Shown piece after piece: positions 1 through 12,040 of a DNA stretch of 64,000 nt. Source of the DNA: Phaseolus vulgaris (lineage: Eukaryota > Streptophyta > Magnoliopsida > Fabales > Fabaceae); contig NC_023756.2 of the NCBI RefSeq assembly GCF_000499845.2, forward strand, positions 7,401,481 to 7,465,480, written 5' to 3'. Each line of letters begins with the position of its first letter. Position 1 is the stretch's first letter. The notes below the pieces were generated by a model, which saw only the letters and a program-made list of their open reading frames with translations, did no database searches and was not told the DNA's origin. The position numbers were made by a program, and so were the translations under genes.

Positions 1-225
1 GTGAAACAATAGCGATCTACAACAAAATAAATAAATAAAATCTAAAAATTTAAATAAAAAATAAATACAATTAAATCAAACCAAAAATTTAATCAAAGTC
101 AACTGATTTTAAGTAATCTAATTTACACTATTAAAATTCTAGAATTTCAATTTTTTTTTAAATTTCTTACCAAACAATATATTTTATTCTAAAAAATTTC
201 AAAATTTATATAAAAATGAATTACC

Positions 226-480
226 CACTACAAGAAAAGCTTGATTTAGCTTCCAAATTTTTGCGTGGGCCATTTGCGGACGCTACTCTCGTCGGCCAAA
301 ATGAGTAAAAGCCCACGCAAAATTTACATTGGACGCAAAACGGACGCATATATTGATTTAATTTTTTTTTTAAAAATTTTTTTGCGTCGGCCGCGGCCCA
401 TGCATATGCGTCCGTTTTGCGTTGCCCACCGAACCCACGCATATGCTACCGATAGCCCACGCATGTTTAGAATTTTAAAA
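226..480. mobile_element. CACTA-type terminus with GC-rich subterminal repeats
   Basis: The segment opens with CACTACAAGAAAAGC, the terminal inverted repeat style of plant CACTA (En/Spm) elements. It is followed by repeated short GC-rich motifs around CCCACGCA and TGCGTGGG in both orientations, as expected of subterminal transposase-binding repeats. No matching TTTTCTTGTAGTG end was found downstream, so only one end is supported. Open frames here are low-complexity artefacts of the repeats. Confidence 0.5.
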
Positions 481-779
481 TTTAAATATTTTTCATGTAT
501 AATAAATATTTTAATATTTAATTCTTTATTATATATATTTTAGAATTATTTCTTTAATGTTATAATAAATTATTTAATTTATCAATTTTGAAAATAAATA
601 AATTAAATTAGATTTATTAAATTAAATAAGCGTTTGATTTAAAATTAATTGAGTAAAATAAAATATATATTTAAATTATTTAAATGTTATATAAAATATT
701 TGTTTATTTTAAATATTATTTATTTTAAATTTATTTTATTTATATATTGTCATAACTATTTTATTTTTGAAATTATGAT

Positions 780-1100
780 ATAAATTAGTTAAATTAAATT
801 TATTAAATTGATGATAATAATATTAAATTTATTAAATATTAATATTAATACTAATAATATTAATAATATGTATAATATGTATAATAATATTAATAATATT
901 TATAATAATATTAATTATAATGTTAATAATAATACTAATAATAATGTTAATAATAATGTTAATAATAATATTAATAATAATTTAATAATAATTTAATAAT
1001 ATGAGTATAATTTATTTTATTATTATTAATAATAATTATATTAATATGTATAAATTATATTAATAATAAGTATAATAAAAATGATAATATAATTAAAGAA
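780..1100. repeat. TAATAATA low-complexity tract
   Basis: An almost pure A/T stretch built of degenerate AAT/ATT triplets. The Asn/Ile-rich open frame through it is a composition artefact and no gene is called. Confidence 0.8.
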
Positions 1101-1156
1101 TTTGTCTGATTTAGTGGTTAATGCTTCTCTAGGTCACTGGAAGGACTTGAGTACAT

Positions 1157-2670
1157 AACGAAGGTATAAATGGTGCAGGGAGTATGTTGACCGACATAAA
1201 AAAAGTCTTTCAATACGAAAGTCATAATATTGGAAAAGGCTTTATTATGGTTATTAGACAACATGTAAAAACAAAATCCACAAAAGTGGTCAATATATAT
1301 GCTTTGTGTAACATGCAAGATAATGTAGCACTATGGGAAAGCACAGTAGAATAATGCATGGTATGTCATTGGAGTTTTTAATTGGAGTTTTTAATGCAGT
1401 AAGGAATGGTAATGAAAGGAATGGAGTTAGAATTAAAGGAAGAAAAAAAAGAGAGAAATAAAGGATTTAACAGTTTTATTGAAAACATTTGTGGGTGAGA
1501 ATCCAAGGAAGAAACAATTTTGGGAACCAATTGTGGACAAAATCAGGTTGAAATTGAATTCTTCGAAGGGGAGATTCTTGTCTTTGGCAAGAAAAATATG
1601 TCTAATAAAAGTTGTGTTCACAACATTACCTCTATTCTATTTGTCTTTTTATAAAGTGTTAGTGTCGGTTTGCAAAATGATAACTAGTATTTAGAGGAGA
1701 TTTTTAGGGTTGAAGGAAAGGGAATAGAACAATTTCTTAGGTTAGCTGGGAAATTTTGTGCAAGCCTAAGGAGGAGGGGGTTAGGTTTTAAAGATATACA
1801 TAGTTTTAATTATGAATTGTTGGCTAAATGGAAATGGCGCTTAGTGAGTGAAGAAAAATGAAAGTGGAAAGAGATACTATTGTCTAACTATGGTCTTGAA
1901 TAAGGAAGGACACATACTTAGGCTAAATATCAGTCCCGGTGGTGGAAAGATTTAGACCAAGTGTGTGGTGAAGGACAAAGTGAAGACTGGTTTGAAAAAG
2001 AAACATGGGTGGGTTCAGAATGGTCTTGGAGATTAAGTTGGAGAAAAAATAGGTTTGAGTGGGAAAGCAAACAAGAAGATGAGTTGTTAATGACATTATA
2101 AAATATACATCTAAATAGGGAAGCTAAAGACTTAAAGGTTTGGGAAGGTGAGGAGTCAAGTCAATTTATAGTTAAATCACCTTACAAATATTTATTTAAA
2201 TACATCATAAGTCAAAGTAGTGATATTTATAAATGTCTATGGTTGGTCAAAGTGATGCCTAACACTTTAACTTTGGCCTGGAGGATTTCTTTTTTGATAG
2301 AATTACAACTAGGGTAAATCTAATTAGGAGAGGTGTTCATGTTAATGTACCTGCATTCTCTTTGTGCCAATTAAGGGTTAAATCAACACAACACTTATTT
2401 GTGGAATGTAAAATAGAGGATCAAGTATGGACTAGTTGTTATAAATGGATAGGCATTCAATTTGTTCAACATAAGGAAGTAAAACACCATTTTGAAAATG
2501 TTTACTTAGCTCACATCAATGTGAAACCAAATCTAGTATGGAAAGGTTGGATGGTAGTTTTTTGGAGCATATGGGATCATAGAAACAAAGTTATTTTCAA
2601 ACAGGGTAAAGTTGATGAAGAAGAAATTTTTCATGACTCAACTCAAAGCTTGATTATGGATGAAGTATAA
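1157..2670 (+). pseudogene. Internally deleted LINE (L1-type) relic: endonuclease piece joined to the reverse transcriptase C-terminus
   Basis: From about 1157 the plus strand reads like a plant LINE endonuclease (GKGFIMVIRQHVKTKS, VVNIYALCN, then FNAVRNGNERNGV at about 1385-1430). At about 1486 it jumps to the far end of the reverse transcriptase ORF: NPRKKQFWEPIVDKI, GRFLSLARKICLIK and LPLFYLSFYK. A zinc-binding RVT-like tail follows at 2340-2670 (LCQLRVKSTQHLFVEC, then VFWSIWDHRNKVIF). The central reverse transcriptase with its catalytic motifs is missing and several stops and frameshifts interrupt the rest, so the copy is dead. Family assignment is by motif recognition. Confidence 0.75.
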
Positions 2671-2689
2671 GGTTAGTGCTTTTCATTTC

Positions 2690-3670
2690 TCATTTTCTTA
2701 TTGATTTTTGAATCCTCTTCTATACATTAAAAGTGGTGTTTACTAAGTTTTGTAGGTATAATAAGGGAAAAATTATGTAATAAAAAGCACGTATAGGAAC
2801 TCTTATAAGGAGGTTTACTTTACTCTTTTGAAAAATTTGGTTTATACTTCGAAGGGTAAGATATTGGGATGTTTTGGGTTGGAGGAAATGAAATATTATA
2901 TATAGAGGTAGTAATTAGTATTAGCAATTTTTATGTCTACAATGATGAATAACAAAATGTTGGAAACGTATTTGCTTATTGGATGTGTAGTTAATCGAAA
3001 AAAAGGGATGATGGAGGCAAATTATAATGATGTGCAACATGTGAAGGGTAAAATACAAGGGTGCAAAATCAGGAAGGATTGATCTAGATTATATATTTGG
3101 AACTAGTACAATATAGCAACAACAATAAGGTTTTGGAAAGCACCATGTTGAGGAGATGTTTACTAACTCATAAGAAAATAGAAGGCGTGATGGAATCTAA
3201 GAATAAGAGGGCAATGTATAATGGCAGAGTGCAATGAAGGAATGTTGATGAAATCATGTGGGAAAATTGTAAGAAGAATAGGAAGGGGAATGCAACAAGG
3301 TACAATCTAGGAATAATAGAATTTATGTATGGATGAAAGGTTATGCAATTGGAAAATAGTGAGATGAATGGTTTGGGGACTGCAGTAAGACACTAGTTGT
3401 TGCCCTCCCTTTTAAGAATTTATAACACGATGAAGGAAAAGACATAACAGTAGGTAGGTCAAGAGTTTGAGATGATTGTTTTTATGTAATTGGCATCCTA
3501 ATAATATGTTGTTAGAGGATTATGCACATATTTCTAACTGTTATTTTCTACATATTTGATTTCGAAAACCTGCTCTTGTAGTGCCCAGTTGGGTTTTCTC
3601 TAAGTTATTGTAAGAGATGAAAAGTAGGTTATTTTGCATTGTTATTGTATAAGGATTGTGACACTCCTAA
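2690..3670. other. No recognisable gene
   Basis: Purine-rich, mildly AT-rich sequence after the LINE relic. It may be untranslated or decayed transposon DNA, but no family signature was recognised. Confidence 0.4.
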
Positions 3671-3671
3671 A

Positions 3672-4706
3672 ATTAAGGGTGATAATGCGGGCTAGCCTGC
3701 CCCGCGTTTGACTCGCAAAATGCAGGTCGAGTTGCCCGCCCCGCGCAAGGATTGTGGGCTCATTTCATTGACCTACCTTGCATAAGAAGTAACTCGTGGG
3801 CCTGCGGGCTAGCCTGCATAAGAAAAATATTTTATTTTTTCAAAAATTAAAATTTCATTAATTACAAAATAAATTATTCCTAATAATGAAAAATTTAAAT
3901 TTTATCCCGGTTTCAATTCATTCAATTAAGATAAAAATATAAATTCAAGTATCAGGGTTGTTAGAAGGCTAGGTTAAAAATAATTAAAAGTTTTGTTTTG
4001 CATATATTTTCCTATATATGTATGTAAATGTATAAAAATATCTTATCAAAGTTTCGCTACAAAATATTTTAATGAATATGATTGATTTTTTAACCATCCT
4101 ATTGAAATCTCTTCTTTATATTATCTTTTTATTAACAAATTTTAAATATTAGACTTTACTTAAAACTAAAAATCACGGTCACTCTTCATACTAACTCCAT
4201 GGTTCAACTATAAAGGTTTGGTCCTAGGTAACCTCTAAGTCCCTTTTGCTTGTTTTTTCTTTTCTGACTAGTTTATGAATCCCTTGGTTTGTGTGTATTC
4301 GATTAAACATAAGTGATTTATTTAGGTTGGCCATACTCTATTTGTTCTAGTAGGAAGGTAGTAGCAAACTTCTAGGAGGAGGGGTTGTTCATTTATGTGC
4401 GATTTTGTACATGGGTTGGATCACCCGTAATGTGGTTTTTTTTATTATAAAAAAAAACTAACTGCTTTAAATGATTAAAATAAAACATTATTTTTTTAGT
4501 ATATTAAGTTCAATTTTTTTAAATAAAATAAAATAAATGTCACACTGCAATAATGAGTGAATGGGATATGTTGTTGGCCCGTGCGAGTTACGGGTTATGC
4601 GGGACAGGCCTAAGGGAGTCAATGGGCTAGAATATTGAGTCTATTTAACACTTTTTCATAATGGATTGAAGACCGACCTGCATGGCCCGCTCCACATTGT
4701 TATCCA
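3672..4706. mobile_element. hAT-like non-autonomous element (candidate)
   Basis: The left end reads AGGGTGATAATGCGGGC and the right end, reverse complemented, reads GGATAACAATGTGGAGCGGG. These imperfect inverted ends flank GC-rich subterminal motifs (GCCTGCCCCGC, CCCGCCCCGCG, GGCCCG). The interior is AT-rich and non-coding. This 'gggc/gccc' terminal style is common in plant hAT elements. An 8-bp target duplication was not convincing. A stretch around 3770-3890 resembles sequence at 60.82-61.0 kb, next to the hAT transposase relic. Confidence 0.4.
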
Positions 4707-5189
4707 TACATAAAATGTTCCGTTTTATTTCATTTATTCTTTATTGAAAAAAAATCATACACAATTTAAAAAAATCTAATATTACTGATTAAGAGTGAAT
4801 AGGGATTATTGAATAGTGGTGAATTCCCATCTAAAAATTACAATGAATTCCAACATAAACATTATGTGTGGGGCTGAACTTATTTGGCATTAAAGACGGG
4901 GAATAAATGGTGGTGTAGGGTAAACGTGTGGTTGCTACTACAGTTGAACTACCAATAGAGTGAAGGAAATGGAATAAATTGAAAGTAACAGTGAAAGAGA
5001 CAAATGGGCAACCTTTGTTTGATGAAGATGAATGCCAAATTAATTGTAACAGTGAGAAGTTCATGTCCATGATTCTCAGATATACTGTTTATACTACACG
5101 GCAAACACAACTTATTGCACCTTATCACCGACCTAGTTAATGCATTCAGGCCACACCTCATCTATCATAACCATAATACATTATAAGAA
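4707..5189. other. No recognisable gene
   Basis: Unique-looking AT-rich spacer. Short open frames on the minus strand show no family signature. Confidence 0.4.
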
Positions 5190-5640
5190 AAATTACTAGT
5201 TATGTAGCAAGACACGAACACTTATACGATACTAATATAGACACAAAGATACGTATAATTTCTGAAATATAGGACACAAGGACACAAATCTATATATTAT
5301 ATAATTATGAATTATATAAATTAATAATAAAGATTTATAGGGTTTAGGGTTTCAAATTATTGTTTAGAACAGAAAGATGTTTTCATGACTTATTTAAAAT
5401 AATTTTTCTTATTTTTATAATCATAATAAAAATTTATACAATAAGTTTGAATTTTTAATAAATTAATGTATTTTTTTTAAAAAAAATTATGTTAGAATCG
5501 TAATAAAATTGTCAGAAATCCAACAAATACTTTTTGAATTGGACACTTCACGAATACGTATCCTAAAAGTATCATACGAGTCTCGGTGTTCGACACGAGT
5601 ATTTGACACCGACACAACATTTAAGAGGAGTGTTTGCTAG
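5190..5640 (-). repeat. Dispersed repeat family A, copy 1 (inverted)
   Basis: This block reads in reverse complement like the blocks at about 30068-30480 and 53085-53500. Shared landmarks are GTGTCGG/GACACGAG ends, a 'tattcgtgaagtg' style segment, 'attttaaaaagaa' and 'ataatatatagat'. It is non-coding and about 400-450 bp long. It could be a MITE or a SINE-like element; no target duplication was established. Confidence 0.6.
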
Positions 5641-6342
5641 TGGCCAAAAGAATTTATTTTTACAAGTTATTGATAACTAGGGTTTGTTTTATGATATATG
5701 TCATAATTATTGATATTAATACCACATTTAAAATATTTAAATATTTTTTAGAATTTTGAAACAACTTTTATTTTAAATTCTTTTCAAATTAGAAACTAAT
5801 CTTTCAAAACAAATTAGAATTCTTTAAAATAAAATATTCAAAAACGAGTTCTGAAATAAGGTGTTAGTCCTTTTTCTCACTCCATTAATAATTATTGGGA
5901 CAAACAGATGGCGCATATATAGTCAATTGTCTCTTTGCAACAATTAATGAGTTCAATGTAAAATAAAACATGATTGACAGGTCAGTTTTCATTTTTTATT
6001 TATTTTTATAATTTTTTATTAATTATTTAGTGTTGACAAGAAATTGGTTACATGTCTATTTTCTTTTATTTTAGTCACAAAATTGATTACATGAGTGAGG
6101 AAATGCAAAAGTCATATTTTATATGAACTAGGTTATGATTGTCCAAGCACATAAAATGTCATAAGTATAATTTCTTTAAAATAAAATGAAATTGATTTGA
6201 TGAACAAGGATCCGAATTTTTTTTAAATATATAGTATTCTATTGATTCTTTTAAGGACGAAAAATAACTGTGTTATTTTAGGACTAATTCCTCCATTTTT
6301 TAAGTACAACAAAATTGTGTTAAATTGAAAAACTACTAAATA
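5641..6342. other. No recognisable gene
   Basis: AT-rich spacer with nothing recognisable. Confidence 0.4.
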
Positions 6343-6558
6343 TAAATCTATTGAAAATTATACATCTAATTGTTGGTATATAATTTATATCCGAGTAAAT
6401 TATACTAATACTGCAAGACTTTTTTATATCACACTGGTTCCTATAAACACATAAATCTATTGAAAATTATAGATCTAATTGTTGGTATATAATTTATATT
6501 TGAGTAAATTAAATGCAACACTTTTTTTTATACCACACTGATTCCTATAAACACATAA
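6343..6558 (+). repeat. Two-copy tandem repeat, period about 109 bp
   Basis: The unit starting AAATCTATTGAAAATTAT at 6344 recurs at 6453 and continues in register through TTCCTATAAACACATAA, with a few substitutions and a small deletion. Non-coding. Confidence 0.85.
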
Positions 6559-6985
6559 CACTTAATATCCACTTGTTACATGTTAAATACGGAAAGTAAT
6601 TATTTCTACGTGCCGAAATCACCCGAACGTGTCTAGGAAGATCCGTCTTATCATTGATAAAAATGAAACCCTTACTTATAATAAATCATAGTGCATAAAT
6701 CTATAAATATCATTTCTAAGGATTATTTTCAGTCACTTAATATTTTCGTCTTACACACTACTCATGAATTATTATACTTTTATTGACTTGAGTATAAGAG
6801 AGTTTTCTGTAGGTGAACTTTCACTCGACTTTTATCAGTGAAACTCAAAAATCCTTTAATAAAGAGATCGGTTTGTCTAGTCCATTTAGAATCACCATCT
6901 CATACTACTTTTACTCATTTTCAATAAGAACATTTGGTGTCAACCTTGAAATTATAGTAAAAATTTCCCAATATTACCATTTTGC
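6559..6985. other. No recognisable gene
   Basis: Spacer just upstream of the gypsy gag relic. It could hold its decayed 5' leader, but no LTR or primer binding site was recognised. Confidence 0.3.
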
Positions 6986-8758
6986 ATGATATTCACCAAA
7001 AGTAAAAAAATAGCAAATACGTCTCAATCATCAATGGATTCATCAATGCTTAAAGCTTTGAAAGCCCACATTGATTATGCAATGCGAAAGAACGAGTCTA
7101 CAGTTCAAAATGTTATCATTGGGTTACGTCAACAACTAGATAAAGATATGGAGTCACTAGGAGCTCAACATCATGACGGGATTCAAATCCTCTAGGATCG
7201 ACATTGTGAGAAGATTCAAGTTATTCGTCAAGAAATACAACGAGATTGATTGTTCAAAGGTTCGAGCAACGTCCTCCTCTAAAAATTGAACAAGAAGATG
7301 AATCTCATTCGGTCATCCATAAAGCTCACAATGACCAACAACAGAGATGAACCACACATATACCAAGTCATACCATCGCCTGGAGGCAACAAACAACTAA
7401 AACACGGTCACTCTGAGTACTCAAACTCATGTTACAAAGACTTGTCATCAACAAATTCCTTTTATTGTTGTTCCACCTCCTCAAGGGAATGAAAGAGTAC
7501 GAGTTTATCCTCATTTCATCCCTCACCAAGGACATCATGGAAACTCGGTTACCTATATGGCCAATCTTTGACAAATTTGAAGGCATATCTAACCCGACTA
7601 CATGTGAAAGCTTATTTTACTCAAGCCAGACTCGTTTCCAATGACCATCAAATACATTGTAGATTGTTCCCTAATACTAGGAGCAGTTTTGCAATGATAT
7701 TACTCTTTACCTACACACTCCATTGATTAATTTGACACATTTTGTACAAGATGTATAGCTTTGTTTGCCAATTGCAAACCCATCGTCACCAATTCAGCCT
7801 CACTACAACATGTAGTTCAAGGAGATAATGAGTCATCAAGGCAATATATGAATCAGTTTGCTAAAACATCCTTAAACATTCTAAGTTTACACGCAGTTGT
7901 GGCAATGTATTCGCTAAAGGTCGGGACTAGACCAAGTCGCTTCATAGACTTCTTATATGTTGACCCACCTATCAATATTGGTGACCTTAGAGCCCAAGCT
8001 TCCAAATACATCAACATAGAAGACAATTTCGAATCAAGAAAAAAAGATAAGGAACAATACAAAACCTCATATTCTTTTCCCCAAGACTTTAAGAAAAGGC
8101 GTGTACGTAGATTTGATACTTATACACCTTTAACGCCAGTCCGGACGTCATGCTCCAAGAAGTTTTTACAATAGAACTAGTTCATCTTCCACAACCTGCG
8201 TCATCTTCTCCCTTTGTTGATTCAACCAAGCAATGCAACTATAACCAAAATTAAGATCATACCACTGACGAATGCAACCAAGTGTGTGACCTGATTAAAG
8301 AGCTCATTTGATATGGATTTCTAAAGTGTTTTATCTAGAACAACCAATTTAACCTAGGTCGAGGACGCGAAGGATGGCGAGGTAGAGGCTGAGGTTTCTG
8401 AGGAGGATATCAAGGTAGGGGGCGAGGAGCACCAACCCCAACAGAGGAAACTTCTCATCCTCCTCCTCCTCCTCCTCCTCAAACTATACAGGAACAAAGA
8501 GAGTCAACTCCTCTAAACCCTAATGAAGTTTGAGGAGTTATTCACACCATCGTTGGAGGGTTCGTCGGTGAGGGAATTTTAAGGTTGGCATAAAGGAGAC
8601 ACTTAAGAAACAATAATTCAGTGAACTCCATAACACCCCGGTCCTTGCCTCAAATTATTTTCACATATGAAGATTTTTGCGTCAACGACCCCGATCATGA
8701 CGATCCAATGGTTGTCACATCTTACAATTGCCAATTGGCGAGTTTGTAAAGTTCTTAT
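6986..8758 (+). pseudogene. Ty3/gypsy gag-protease relic, upstream part
   Basis: Fragments in shifting frames follow the order of a plant Ty3/gypsy gag: an N-terminal helix-rich part near 7040-7190, then DKFEGISNPTT near 7570 and HQIHCRLFP near 7650. The gag core is at 7761-8174 (QGDNESSRQYMNQF, then PPINIGDLRAQASKYI). A linker rich in prolines and RGRG follows at 8350-8480. The pre-protease segment near 8660-8720 reads ITFTYEDF-like and DHDDPMVV. Many stops and shifts make it non-functional. It is cut at 8758 by a solo LTR and resumes after 9810. No LTRs of its own were found. Confidence 0.7.
8754..8758. repeat. Target site duplication CTTAT (left)
   Basis: CTTAT directly precedes the TGTTAG end of the solo LTR and is repeated directly after its CAACA end at 9806-9810. 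Confidence 0.85.
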
Positions 8759-9805
8759 TGTTAGAACTAGAGGCCTTAAACAAGAGGGGGGAGAATTGTT
8801 TTTGAAAGATTTTCGCAAGTATTGAAGGTAGAGTGAAAGATAATGAAAAATCAATCATTTAGAAATCTGTTTTTAGTTTGATTTCAAAAAATCAACCAGT
8901 TGTTTTTGCGAAACAACCGGTTGTTTATATCAACAATTTATTAAATCAAAGCAAAAGTAGTTTAAAGAGTGTAAGGATAGAGAGATTCACACAGGATGTT
9001 TATACTGGTTCACTCTTAACCAAAAGCTACATCCAGTCCTCAGCTAACCATTGAGAATTCACAAAGTAATCAAACCTTGATTAAAAACAACACACCAAAG
9101 TGATGATCTTGAACCCTTAAAAAACACACACCACCTTTCACAACAACACACAATTTTTAGAACAACCCTCTGAAATTGCACAACACCAAGTCACACAAAA
9201 ATACAGTGATTAAGAAAGAAAGGAATAGAATAAACCTAGATACAATCAAAGATTAAAGTACAAAGAATACAGAGAATCCTATTCCATACTTGAAGATGAT
9301 TCAAAAGCTCTTTGAATTCTTGAAAACTGATTTTGAATAAACTTTCTTTCTTAGTTAGTGACTAGGAGCGTAAAACAACATTTTTTTATTCTCCAATCAG
9401 ATTGTCAAAGCATTTAATTCAAGAACCAAAAGCATTTTGAATCATTTAAAATAGATTGGAACAACTTAACAAAATTCTGTTAAGGTTTCCATAAAAACAA
9501 CCCATTAAATTTTAGAATCAACCAGTTGAATTGACTTGACAGCAAAGTCAAACAAAGTTAAGTTTTTCAAATCCTTTTCAAAATCCACTAAGTATAAAAC
9601 AACCGGTTGAATGGACATTTCAACGGGTTGAATTTTCACTTTCTTTAGAAAACACATCTTTTTCAAAAAGGATTAAAATTCAATCAACTTTGGATCATCA
9701 CAAAGAGTGGATTAACAAATTCAAATACTTTTACACACACAACCAGCGACAAGGTCTTCAAGCATTTCTCTTAGATTTGGAGACATCAAAGTACCTTGTT
9801 CAACA
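8759..9805 (-). mobile_element. Solo LTR (1047 bp) of a copia-like family, inserted in the gypsy protease
   Basis: The segment runs from TGTTAG to CAACA and is flanked by CTTAT on both sides, so it is a clean insertion reduced to one LTR. It resembles the LTR at 15231-16896 along both the first 60 bp ('aagaggggggagaatt' against 'caagagggatgaatt') and the block TGTTTATACTGGTTCACTC at about 9000 against the same block with one change at about 15948. Minus orientation is inferred from that relative, whose gag lies on the minus strand. It contains several CAACCGGTTG palindromes. Solo LTRs arise by recombination between the two LTRs of a full element. Confidence 0.8.
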
Positions 9806-10090
9806 CTTATTGACTAAGAAAGTTCGGTAGATGTCCTTTGGTGGTCAAATTTTCTGAAGCTCGATCTTCCCCACTCCATGATTAAGTCCTATCCCAATCC
9901 ATTGCTAGGATTCACAGAGGAGAGGGTGCACACTAGGGGGTACACATCAGCCATCAAAATCTCAATTACCTCGGCACCAAACTGTCCACCCCTTAGATGG
10001 CCATGAAACTTCCAAAAGAGACTGACACTATTGTTATAGTGAAGGAAGATCCCAAAGTGGCTAAGAAATGTTATGCTCCAAGTTAGTTTA
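9806..10090 (+). pseudogene. Ty3/gypsy protease relic, downstream part
   Basis: The reading resumes within the duplicated CTTAT with LID, a TAA stop, then ESSVDVLWWSNFLKL, SYPNPLLGFTEERVHTRGY and, near 10000-10075, MAMKLPKETDTIVIVKE and DPKVAKKCYA. These match the plant gypsy protease active-site region (normally D-x-G-S-S) and the downstream linker. A stop replaces the residue after Asp and Glu replaces Gly. Reverse transcriptase is absent; AT-rich spacer follows. Confidence 0.7.
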
Positions 10091-10099
10091 CGGGTGAAA

Positions 10100-10942
10100 C
10101 CTTATTATCATTAATATTCCTATTTTATTATTATTATCCTTATAGTTATTGTTATTCTTCTTATTGTTAAAACATAAAAGCATAATCACTTTTAAGCTGA
10201 AAATTAATTACATAAAGTATACAATTTAAAGTATTTATATAATTAAGTTTTAATTTATAATAAATATGATTTTTTAAACTGGGTATCCAATCTTTTTTTA
10301 TTTAACATTATGTACTTCTAATATGATTAGTTTGTTTTTGTTTTGCATCTATGTCATTTCATTCCATTATGTTGATTTGACTTGATATCACTATGATTTA
10401 GGGTTCTTTGTTGAACTTTTTTTAAACGTAGAATGTGTAATGACTATGTTCAACAATGCTATAATGTGTATTTGTATTGTTGTCTTCAAGTGCATCGTCT
10501 CACTCTTGAAAACCGAAGATCATGTAATGTCTACTAATATTTTTAATATTATTTTGGTTAATGTTATTATTATTATATTTACTATTACTATTATTATTAA
10601 ATTTGTAAATATTATCAAGTTCAGGTTCTATACATACTTATAAATTTTATAACCTTATTTTTATTATAATTATTATTAATATTCTTATTATATTAATAAT
10701 AGTAATAATGATAATAATAATAATAAAACATAATATTAAAAACAATAATAATAATATTAATATTAATATTAATAAAAAAAATAATGATATTAAAAATATT
10801 ATTAATTTTAATATTAGTATTATTATTAATATTATTCTTATTCTTATTTTTATTATAATAATAATATTAACAATAATATTAATATTAAAAATTTACATAC
10901 GGAAACTAACATTACATACAAATATTTTTGTATGCAACATAT

Positions 10943-10975
<33 letters not shown>

Positions 10976-11000
10976 ATTGTTAGAAAATATGTAAGGTTAA
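10100..11000. repeat. AT-rich low-complexity tract with a TA microsatellite
   Basis: ATT/AAT-rich sequence from about 10540 to 10900, then a (TA)n run near 10944-10973. A block at about 10890-10940 (TTACATACGGA, ATTACATACAAA) resembles the subterminal repeats of the CACTA terminus at 48409, so a relic of that family may lie here. No gene. Confidence 0.6.
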
Positions 11001-11179
11001 ATTTATTGATGGAATTATCTATAAAACTGCATTACCTATCATCATAATTTTTATATTTAATGTTAAATCTATTGATAAATAAAAATTCATAGATAATATC
11101 CGTGTGTAATGTTAAATTTACAGTTGAATTTGTATTTGTATGCACTAACTATATGTAAAATTAAAAAAAAAAAAATTGT

Positions 11180-12040
11180 TGTTTAAAGATCAAGCTAACA
11201 CATCCTTGAACAATATTTCTAAAGCTTGAGTCTGAATTACAAATAATGTCTTCTACGTTTGTCTTCAAGGAAATTTGTGCCAAATGTTCGGATATATCTT
11301 AGTATTAGAGAAAAAAACTTCAACATTCGTCAACTCTCTTAACACAAACTACTTTTAACTTTGGCTCAACTATTTATCTTGTATTTTAAACCATTCTTTG
11401 GTGTAGAAGGTTTTGTTACCGAGAAAGATATATACTGCCATCTATCAAAGAGATTGCGTGAAGAAGAGAAGAGAAATTAATGTTGCATGTCGTGCATTTA
11501 ATACTTTCCAATGATCAAACTCGTCAAACAATAGGATACAAAAGAAGAAGGCAAAGAGAGCTTCTCAATGACCAGAAAAGGGAATGCAACAAATGTTTTT
11601 CTGGAGCCTATTTAAAGATATGTTTCAAAGAGAATAAGTATAAGAAGAGCCATAATTTACAACAGTTGAAACTCTGCTAAATTTTTCCTATGCTCTAAAA
11701 GCTTTATAAGAACACAGTTTGTGTTCATTCCCCTGCAAACTAATAGAGAGAGCTTAAATCTTGTACACGTTGAAAGACACTATCCTCTCTAGTGAGCGAA
11801 AACAATGATCTGTTGATCACTCAAACTTTGTAACTATCTTGAGTCGGGAATGATCTATAAGAGAATACTTAGTGGTTAGTTAAGAGTGACTTGAGAAAAA
11901 AAAAATACTTTACACCAGGATTAGTCAAGAGTGACTACGAGTTCCAAAACTTAATGTTAGCTAGGAGTGACTTGATCAAATAGTACTCATTTATACTTAA
12001 AGCAGCCCAAACAATTCTTACTATTAAGGTAGTCTACATA
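11180..12040. other. Possible decayed LTR-like sequence; no gene
   Basis: Non-coding sequence with repeated 'agtgactt' and 'tagtcaagagtgact' phrases at 11870-11980 and a leader-like 'agagagagcttaaatcttgtac' stretch. The style resembles a retrotransposon LTR/leader, but no ends, primer binding site or duplication were found. The 66-codon frame at 11480-11680 has no family signature. Confidence 0.25.

Noticed and set aside
808..996. Asn/Ile-rich open frame
   Set aside because: Pure AAT/ATT low complexity; no start context or family signature.
5338..5356. TTTAGGG-like repeats suggesting an interstitial telomere
   Set aside because: Only two adjacent units inside a dispersed repeat; not a telomeric array.
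10708..10983. Open frame across the TA microsatellite
   Set aside because: Composition artefact in low-complexity DNA.
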